Positions 14,476 through 19,744 of a stretch of DNA of 19,744 bases are shown piece after piece. Location of the stretch: the NCBI GenBank assembly GCA_038248505.1, contig JBBRXJ010000070.1, positions 1-19,744 on the forward strand, written 5' to 3'. Each line of letters begins with the position of its first letter. The first letter of the stretch is position 1. The position numbers and the translations under genes were made by a program. The notes beneath the pieces were generated by a model. The model made no database searches, had not been told where the DNA came from, and worked only from the letters and a program-made list of their open reading frames with translations. The stretch comes from JBBRXJ01 sp038248505. Lineage in GTDB: Bacteria; Bacteroidota; Bacteroidia; Bacteroidales; JBBRXJ01.

Positions 14476-16941
14476 ATGTTTAAAGGATTTGTTTTTGTTT
14501 TATTGTTAGGTAATAGTCTGATTTGCTTTAGTCAACGCACAAACAACTCAAGTGCAATGCCACGTGAGATGCCTATTAGCGGTACTATTAGTGGTAGAAT
14601 TATGGATACCATTCATAAGATGTCTCTTGAATATGTAAGTGTTGCTATTTATAAAGAAAAAGATAGTAGTCTTATAACCGGCGCTATAACAGACTCAACA
14701 GGCAAGTTTGTTATAAAAGATTTAGTCTGGGGAAAATATTTTTTGGAAGCAAGTTTTATTGGATATACAAAAACAAGAATGCGAGGAATTGTGCTTAATC
14801 CTCAAAAACCCTTTGCAAATACGGGTAAAATGATTCTATCACCAGAAATGGATGCCCTTGATGAGGTGGTAATAACAGGTGAAAAAGCGCTAATTGAATA
14901 CCGAATTGATAAAAAAATTATTAATGTAAGCCACAATTTAACTGCCATTGGTGGTAGTGCCGTTGAAGCATTGGAAAATACTCCCTCAATACAAACCGAT
15001 ATTGATGGAAATGTTACGCTACGAGGTAGTGCTAATTTTAAAGTGCTAATTGATGGTAAACCTACTGTTTTACGCGGGAGTGAAGCGCTACAACAAATTC
15101 CGGCTGCTTCCATAGAAAATATTGAGATCATAACAAATCCTTCTGCAAAGTATGATCCGGAGGGTGTTGGTGGTATCATTAATATTATTATGAAAAAAAA
15201 TAAAGACTTGGGAGTAAATGGAATTATTAATGCTTCACTAGGTAGTTACAACAAATATAAAGCTGACATGATGTTAAATTACCGAGTAAAGAAGGTAAAT
15301 TTTATTGCAGGTATTGACTTTAATGATCGAAAAGACAAAACAATTCGTACTTCGCGACGTGAGGTTTACGGAACAAACGATACTACATTTGAAGATAATA
15401 AAGGAGATGGATTTATTTATCACGCTGGTTTAAAATTCAAAGGCGGTGCTGAGTATACCATTAATGATAAAAATTTTATTTCAATTATGGGAGAAGCTGG
15501 AAACAGTAGTCATGGCCCAAACTTTAATAATTATTTTCATCGAACAAGTACATCGGGCCTTGATGAATATGCTTTAAGAGAAAGAAAGTCAGATGACATA
15601 AGTCATAATTATAACAGCTATTTAAATTATGATCACATTTTTGATACCTCTGGTCAAAAGTTTGAGAGTTCAATACAGTTTTCGAAATCAAGTGATGAAG
15701 ATATTGATTATTTCAATGAGTATACTACTGGGAATACATGGGAAATTGCAGGAGTAAATGCAGACAAACAGAAAACGACCGAATTATCGAATGAATGGAG
15801 TTTAAAAATAAAAGCAGATTACACGAAACTTTTTAATAAAAACCACAAGTACGAAGCAGGTATTCAGATTGAGAGTGACAACGAGGAAGGTATTTTGTTA
15901 TATGAAAAATTGTACAATTCAAATAATCTTTGGTTAAACGATTCGAGTCAAAGTAACGAATTGTTGTACCATGAAAATATTTATGGTGTTTACTCAACAT
16001 GGAGTGATAAGATTTTAGGAATGGGTATCTTGCTTGGTTTACGAGGGGAGGTAACTGATCGTTTAACAAAACAAATTACTATAAACCGTACAGACAAAAT
16101 GATGCGTTTTGATTTTTTCCCAAGTATTCATATATCACGCCCACTTCCTTTAAATCAAGAATTAATGCTTAGTTATAGTAGACGTATTAATAGACCTAGC
16201 GGTCGTGAACTAAATCCTTTTAGTACATATTTCGATCAACATAATTTGCGGAGAGGAAATCCTGGTTTGCAACCTGAATTTACAAATAGTTTTGAGTTAG
16301 GATATCAGAAAAAGATTAAAACCTCATTCATTTCACTCGAAGGATATTATCGTGAAACCTATAATAAAATAAACATGATAAGTACCATGTTAAGCGATTC
16401 AGTTATGTTGCGCACATTTGAAAATATTGATCGTGATTTTTCAACTGGTGTTGAGTTAATGATGAATCTAGTACTTCTTAAAATTTGGAATGTAAATGCG
16501 AGTGGAAATATATATAATTATCGTTTAGAAGGAACATTTCAAGATAGCGAGGTCAACCAATCAACGAATACTTGGGACATTCGATTCAGTAATACAGTTA
16601 AGTTTCCTCATGATACTAAATTTCAACTAACGGGAATGTATAATGGACTCACTGTTACAGTACAAGGAAACAGAAGCGGTTTTTTTGTTGCCAATGCAGC
16701 ACTGAGAAAAGATGTTTTTAAAAGGAAAATGAGTATTACTTTACAAGCATTTGATATTTTCTCAAGCATGAAATTTAAGATGGAATCTTATGACAAAAGC
16801 TTTTATAGTAGTATGCAGTTTACACGCAAATCACCAGTATTTACCTTTTCTATAAGCTATAAATTTAATAATTACAAGCAATCACGCTCACGTGATGTTA
16901 ACGAAATGCAATTTAATGGTGGTGGTGGCGATATGATGTAG
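14476..16941 (+). CDS. TonB-receptor-like outer-membrane beta-barrel protein (OMP_b-brl_3 type)
   Basis: The 821-residue protein has a signal peptide (MFKGFVFVLLLGNSLICFSQ, 1-20). Residues about 36-105 are a carboxypeptidase-regulatory-like beta-sandwich (GTISGRIMDTIHKMSLEYVS ... SFIGYTKTRMRGI), and residues about 130-240 a plug domain with VTLRGSANFKVLIDGKPTVL and IIMKKNKD. The barrel follows, with alternating aromatic strands and the conserved YSRRINRPSGRELNPF and NLRRGNPGLQPEFTNSFELG blocks that mark this Bacteroidota family. It is full length and should sit in the outer membrane. The usual final aromatic barrel strand (FSISYKFNN) is followed by a polar tail ending GGGGDMM. The ligand is unknown; no SusD partner, TonB or sigma/anti-sigma pair lies next to it. 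Related proteins import siderophores, peptides or other ligands. Confidence 0.9.
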   Translation: MFKGFVFVLLLGNSLICFSQRTNNSSAMPREMPISGTISGRIMDTIHKMSLEYVSVAIYKEKDSSLITGAITDSTGKFVIKDLVWGKYFLEASFIGYTKTRMRGIVLNPQKPFANTGKMILSPEMDALDEVVITGEKALIEYRIDKKIINVSHNLTAIGGSAVEALENTPSIQTDIDGNVTLRGSANFKVLIDGKPTVLRGSEALQQIPAASIENIEIITNPSAKYDPEGVGGIINIIMKKNKDLGVNGIINASLGSYNKYKADMMLNYRVKKVNFIAGIDFNDRKDKTIRTSRREVYGTNDTTFEDNKGDGFIYHAGLKFKGGAEYTINDKNFISIMGEAGNSSHGPNFNNYFHRTSTSGLDEYALRERKSDDISHNYNSYLNYDHIFDTSGQKFESSIQFSKSSDEDIDYFNEYTTGNTWEIAGVNADKQKTTELSNEWSLKIKADYTKLFNKNHKYEAGIQIESDNEEGILLYEKLYNSNNLWLNDSSQSNELLYHENIYGVYSTWSDKILGMGILLGLRGEVTDRLTKQITINRTDKMMRFDFFPSIHISRPLPLNQELMLSYSRRINRPSGRELNPFSTYFDQHNLRRGNPGLQPEFTNSFELGYQKKIKTSFISLEGYYRETYNKINMISTMLSDSVMLRTFENIDRDFSTGVELMMNLVLLKIWNVNASGNIYNYRLEGTFQDSEVNQSTNTWDIRFSNTVKFPHDTKFQLTGMYNGLTVTVQGNRSGFFVANAALRKDVFKRKMSITLQAFDIFSSMKFKMESYDKSFYSSMQFTRKSPVFTFSISYKFNNYKQSRSRDVNEMQFNGGGGDMM

Positions 16942-16947
16942 AAATGA

Positions 16948-16979
16948 AATTGCTGTAGAGATGAAAATTTACAGCAATT
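16948..16979 (+). terminator. Hairpin after the outer-membrane receptor gene
   Basis: AATTGCTGTA (16948-16957) and TACAGCAATT (16970-16979) pair perfectly across a 12-base loop. It begins seven bases after the stop codon at 16941 and is followed by CAGCAATATTTTTAA, so the T-run is offset. It is a plausible terminator, serving also the minus-strand remnant that ends at 16991. Confidence 0.55.
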
Positions 16980-16990
16980 CAGCAATATTT

Positions 16991-17288
16991 TTAATACTTT
17001 ATAATTTTTATTGTTGATGAAACACCATCAATAAAAACGGTAATATAATATACTCCTTGTGGTAAATAATCTGTTTTAATTTCAAGGAATTGTTCGCCTA
17101 TTTGTTCTGTATTACCAAGTAAATAGACTATTTTAGATCCTAATATACTACACAATTCAATTTTAACAAGAGTCTTATCCTTTATAGTTAAGCTTAGTGC
17201 TATTCATAAATGGATTATGATAAACCGATAATACTAGTTTATTTCCCAGCAATTCATTTATTGCATCATTTTTTAAATGCCATGGATT
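16991..17288 (-). pseudogene. Orphan T9SS C-terminal sorting domain
   Basis: The minus strand from 17288 reads NPWHLKNDAINELLGNKLVL, then SVYHNPFMNSTKLN (the family VYPNPF-N motif), shifts by one base near 17185-17200, and continues KDKTLVKIELCSILGSKIVY, then LPQGVYYITVFIDGVSSTIK and IIKY, to TAA at 16991-16993. This is a complete type A sorting domain of about 90 residues with one frameshift and the P of the YPNP motif changed to H. No passenger protein is attached: an in-frame TAA lies just upstream (17289-17291) and the sequence beyond is AT-rich without coding signal. It is the tail of a lost secreted protein. Confidence 0.72.
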
Positions 17289-17291
17289 TTA

Positions 17292-17763
17292 AGTAAAGGT
17301 TTTTCATGAGGTCATAATTGTTTTAAAAATAAAATATTAAATGCTAGTTTAAAACGATGTAGGCACTTAATTATTAAATATATAAACACGTTTTTTAATT
17401 GCAAAATTGAAACAAAGGTACATATTTTACCGTATCAAAATAAATATAAATAACAAATTGAGTTTTATTAGTATGCCTCTGATATATAGATGTTAAGTTG
17501 TAAATAGTTTTTATTTTCAGCTGTTTTAAACTTTTTATTATAAACTAAATCAAAATGCTATCTCAAATGATCTATATATGGAATTTTACAATATAAGTCA
17601 ATAGATAAGCTAATTTTGAAAAACAATGGTTTTTTATATATCTCAATAACAAATACATAACAAATCAAATTTAAATTGCCTTTGCATATATGAGGAGTTT
17701 TGAAAAAATTTTTTAATTTTAATCTTCGCATAATTAAGTAATTTTATAATTAAGTAATCAATT
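17292..17763. other. AT-rich intergenic stretch without a gene
   Basis: About 470 bases of very AT-rich sequence. I see no ORF with protein-like content on either strand, no RNA gene and no hairpin with a T-run. The only clear structure is the 12-bp direct repeat at 17731-17758 just before the next gene. With the orphan sorting domain next to it, this is probably the worn-down remains of a secreted-protein gene plus the promoter of the 17764 gene. Confidence 0.5.
17731..17758. promoter_or_regulatory. 12-bp direct repeat before the membrane regulator-like gene
   Basis: TAATTAAGTAAT occurs at 17731-17742 and again at 17747-17758, 16 bases apart, ending five bases before the ATG at 17764. Two sites about 1.5 helical turns apart next to a start codon suggest a binding site, perhaps for autoregulation. 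The AT richness weakens the case. Confidence 0.35.
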
Positions 17764-19047
17764 ATGATCAATCCCTTAAACATAGAGAAGAAATACCTTC
17801 GCCTCTGCATAAAAGAGATTGAAGATAAATTGAGTTGGGGTAAAAAGGAGGGATGGACTAATCATAACTTTAAAACCTTAAGTGAAGATATATCACGTAT
17901 TACTGGTATTTCTATAAGTATCTCTTCCATTCGACGAATTTTTGGTCAAGACAAATCATATAAGGACAATTTTAATCCGCAGCTTGAAACCAGAAACAGT
18001 TTGGTACGTTATCTTGGCTATGAGAGTTGGACGGATTTTAAAAAGAAGAAAGGAAGAAATTTTGTTACAAACCTCTCTACTTTGTTGGTCAAAAATAAAT
18101 TACTTCTCGCAATAACTGGGGGCTTAGCACTAATAACAATTATATTAATGCTCATCTTTTCTGATTTAAGTATTATTAATCGGTCGTATTATTTTAGTGG
18201 ACATAATTTAGATGGTTATGCCCCGCATACAGTGGCTTTTCAGTATGATATCACTAAATTAAGAGGCGATGATTTTAGTATTTCTTTTGATGAGTTTTTT
18301 CATCCGCCATTAAACATAAACTTACCAAAAGAAGAGCATATTGTAACACATACCTATTACAATTCATACTACTACTACGTCTATCTAAAGCGCAAAAATA
18401 AAGTTATAGCAACTGATAAAGTAATGGTACGCTCAAAGGGTTGGGATTATGGTGCATTTATTGGCGATACCTATTTCAAGTTACCTGAAAATCTATTAGC
18501 AAATAAAGACCGACTGGTTCTACTTCCTAGTGAACTAGTAAAGTGTGATGTTGATACCACCTCTGATTATAGTACTGAATTTAAAAATATTGATGACTTT
18601 GGTGTTGATGGCGATAACATGGAATTTTCATCACGTTTACGATTGAATAAATTACTAAGAACTCGAGGTTGCTATCATTTTACTTTACGGTTTTTAGGCA
18701 CAAATGGTTTTTCCTCTGTAACACTCAATAATATTGGTTGTTCAAGTTTATCAAGAATTTTGTGGGGTGATTACAAACGCAATGGTCAATTTGATGATTT
18801 GTCATTTCTTGCACAAAACTTATTTGAATGGAGTACTTTTACCGTTCGTGTAAAAGATAAAAAAGGAGAATTATTTTTTAATGGCCAATCCATTCATAAA
18901 TTCACATATACAAAATCGCTTGGTGAAATAAAGGGGATTCACGTTTATTTCTTAGGTAGTGGTGAAATTGATGATATCAAATTTATCCGGTCAAACAATG
19001 GTCAGATTGTAATTAACGATAATTTTAATGCGGCCATTTCAAAATAA
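17764..19047 (+). CDS. Membrane-anchored protein: putative DNA-binding domain, one TM helix, PKD-like and lectin-like domains
   Basis: The 427-residue protein has three parts. Residues 1-97 (YLRLCIKEIEDKLSWGKKEG, LSEDISRITGISISISSIRR, RYLGYESWTDFKKKK) match a Bacteroidota N-terminal domain that I know only as uncharacterised and HTH-like, with ISSIRRIFG as the candidate recognition helix. Residues about 110-133 (LLLAITGGLALITIILMLIF) are one membrane helix. The rest should be outside the inner membrane: a PKD-like sandwich (about 138-225, APHTVAFQYDITKLRGDDFS to GWDYGAFIG) and a lectin/laminin-G-like C-terminal domain (about 265-425, ending GSGEIDDIKFIRSN). The layout, cytoplasmic DNA-binding candidate, one helix, periplasmic ligand-binding sandwich, suggests a one-component membrane sensor. 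The ligand, perhaps a glycan, and the targets are unknown. It stands alone, before tRNA-Ser. Confidence 0.7.
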   Translation: MINPLNIEKKYLRLCIKEIEDKLSWGKKEGWTNHNFKTLSEDISRITGISISISSIRRIFGQDKSYKDNFNPQLETRNSLVRYLGYESWTDFKKKKGRNFVTNLSTLLVKNKLLLAITGGLALITIILMLIFSDLSIINRSYYFSGHNLDGYAPHTVAFQYDITKLRGDDFSISFDEFFHPPLNINLPKEEHIVTHTYYNSYYYYVYLKRKNKVIATDKVMVRSKGWDYGAFIGDTYFKLPENLLANKDRLVLLPSELVKCDVDTTSDYSTEFKNIDDFGVDGDNMEFSSRLRLNKLLRTRGCYHFTLRFLGTNGFSSVTLNNIGCSSLSRILWGDYKRNGQFDDLSFLAQNLFEWSTFTVRVKDKKGELFFNGQSIHKFTYTKSLGEIKGIHVYFLGSGEIDDIKFIRSNNGQIVINDNFNAAISK

Positions 19048-19301
19048 AAGGGATTATTCAACAGTAAGATTATACGATATCCTATTTTCTACTCAGATTT
19101 GAATACAATTGATGTAGAATAAATATCTATTTCTTGTCCTAAATCAGTCGGAAATTGTGATATGTAAATTAAGATAATTAGGAGCAAATTATAAGCTTAT
19201 ATACAAATACGAGTATAAAACGAGTTCCATATTTTTTGAGAATAGATGTAAGAGAAAGAGTTCGTTTTTGACAAAATAGAGTATCTTTATGGCCCTTCAA
19301 A

Positions 19302-19390
19302 GGAGAAATGGCAGAGTGGTCGAATGCGGCAGACTCGAAATCTGTTGTCCTGCTTCGGTGGGACCGGGGGTTCGACTCCCTCTTTCTCCG
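19302..19390 (+). tRNA. tRNA-Ser (anticodon CGA)
   Basis: Acceptor GGAGAAA/TTTCTCC with discriminator G, D arm GGCAGAGTGGTCGAATGCG, anticodon stem GCAGA/TCTGT with loop CTCGAAA (anticodon CGA, reading TCG), a long variable arm (about 19 bases, GTCCTGCTTCGGTGGGACC) as expected for tRNA-Ser, and T arm GGGGGTTCGACTCCC. No CCA is encoded. A terminator follows 20 bases later. Confidence 0.96.
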
Positions 19391-19409
19391 CAAATTTATT
19401 GAACGTATT

Positions 19410-19436
19410 AAAGCCTGTATATTTACAGGCTTTTTT
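19410..19436 (+). terminator. Intrinsic terminator of tRNA-Ser
   Basis: AAAGCCTGTA (19410-19419), loop TATT, and TACAGGCTTT (19424-19433) form a perfect 10-bp stem that runs into TTTTTT (19431-19436). Confidence 0.88.
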
Positions 19437-19607
19437 CTTACCCAAGCGATAATTTTTCTAAACTAAATTTTTAACATACAGGGCGTGGCTTTTGTCGCTC
19501 TCTATCTAAATTGTAAAATACTATTTTTTTATATTTAGTCTAAATACTAAATTAATTGAGTGAAACGAAAATTGGATTATCACTTATTTACAATGGGTAT
19601 AGCAAAA

Positions 19608-19664
19608 CTGATTCTACATTATCATACACCAAGGTCATGCTTTAGCTTAGCAATTTGATATTTA
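19608..19664 (+). repeat. Dispersed repeat, long copy
   Basis: Bases 19608-19628 match 13509-13529 at 20 of 21 positions, and 19650-19664 (GCAATTTGATATTTA) match 13530-13544 at 14 of 15. Twenty-one bases (19629-19649) separate the blocks here and are absent from the first copy. Both copies lie in gene-free AT-rich sequence in the same orientation. Confidence 0.55.
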
Positions 19665-19686
19665 GGTAGAATGGTATAATATAAAA

Positions 19687-19727
19687 AAAACAATTAGAAT
19701 CCCTGACGGGATTTGCTGAGTTGTTTT
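19687..19727. terminator. Nested inverted repeat, possible terminator
   Basis: The outer arms are AAAACAA (19687-19693) and TTGTTTT (19721-19727); the inner hairpin is AATCCC-TGAC-GGGATT (19698-19713). The A-run before and T-run after would allow termination from either side, but no gene ends here inside the window, so it may belong to a gene to the right or be a mobile-element end. Confidence 0.45.
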
Positions 19728-19744
19728 AATAATTTTTACCGAAA

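Larger units (their letters stand above)
19437..19744. other. Non-coding right edge with dispersed repeat and nested palindrome
   Basis: No protein-like ORF is seen on either strand in these 308 bases. They hold the long copy of the dispersed repeat (19608-19664) and the nested inverted repeat (19687-19727). A gene may begin beyond the window. Confidence 0.5.

Noticed and set aside
19268..19289. TTGACA and TATCTTTA before tRNA-Ser as a promoter
   Set aside because: The spacing of 8-11 bases is too short for either the sigma-70 or the Bacteroidota promoter architecture.
19178..19393. Minus-strand frame of 71 codons
   Set aside because: Its first half is the complement of tRNA-Ser; such spurious frames over tRNA genes are a known artefact.
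1..19744. CRISPR array, prophage, toxin-antitoxin or restriction-modification system
   Set aside because: No regularly spaced repeats, no cas genes, no phage structural genes and no paired small toxin/antitoxin ORFs were recognised on either strand.

Overview
The window looks like a chromosomal segment of an AT-rich Bacteroidota bacterium. The evidence is two secreted proteins with type IX secretion (T9SS) C-terminal sorting domains plus an orphan sorting domain, an OMP_b-brl_3-type outer-membrane barrel receptor, start sites without Shine-Dalgarno sequences, promoter boxes of the Bacteroidota form TTG-N18-TAnnTTTG, and a membrane protein with an N-terminal domain I recognise from this phylum. 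The genus cannot be read from the sequence.

Layout. 1-675: a patchwork of gene debris. It holds a fragment of an Avd-like four-helix-bundle protein (the accessory protein of diversity-generating retroelements, DGRs), a ~108-bp inverted-repeat element that somewhat resembles an integron attC site, a fragment of a beta-propeller paralogue, and a strong bulged hairpin. 692-5577: two divergent T9SS-secreted proteins, a propeller-like protein on minus and a right-handed beta-helix/FN3 protein on plus; the latter is followed after 7 nt by a LysE-type exporter. 5685-8363 (minus): a decayed two-gene unit. A TMTC-like GT-C/TPR membrane protein is split by one in-frame TAA, and an SGNH/GDSL hydrolase is broken by two frameshifts and by a TAA exactly at the predicted catalytic serine codon. 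8676-10732: a DEAD-box RNA helicase with a possible structured leader and an Arg/Ser/Gly tail, convergent with tRNA-Val(UAC), each with its own terminator. 10831-12108: a clear promoter, a frameshifted small ORF, and an NMO-family flavin oxidoreductase starting at TTG.

12168-13713: a second debris zone with a GIY-YIG remnant, an IS630-family element whose transposase is broken at two homopolymers, and a C-terminal fragment of an unrecognised protein. 13821-16941: a TehB-like methyltransferase and the outer-membrane receptor. 16948-17763: a hairpin, an orphan T9SS sorting domain, and AT-rich sequence without genes. 17764-19047: a membrane-anchored putative DNA-binding/PKD/lectin-like protein. 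19302-19436: tRNA-Ser(CGA) and its terminator. The window ends in non-coding repeats.

Housekeeping-type genes (helicase, oxidoreductase, receptor, tRNAs) are intact, while accessory loci are eroded. The intact secreted proteins, receptor and exporter suggest a cell that works on extracellular polymers, but no complete catabolic pathway is visible. I do not see a complete new system. The best leads are the DGR-accessory/attC-like patch at the left edge, the membrane-spanning PKD/lectin regulator-like protein, and the paired inactivation of the TMTC-SGNH unit.
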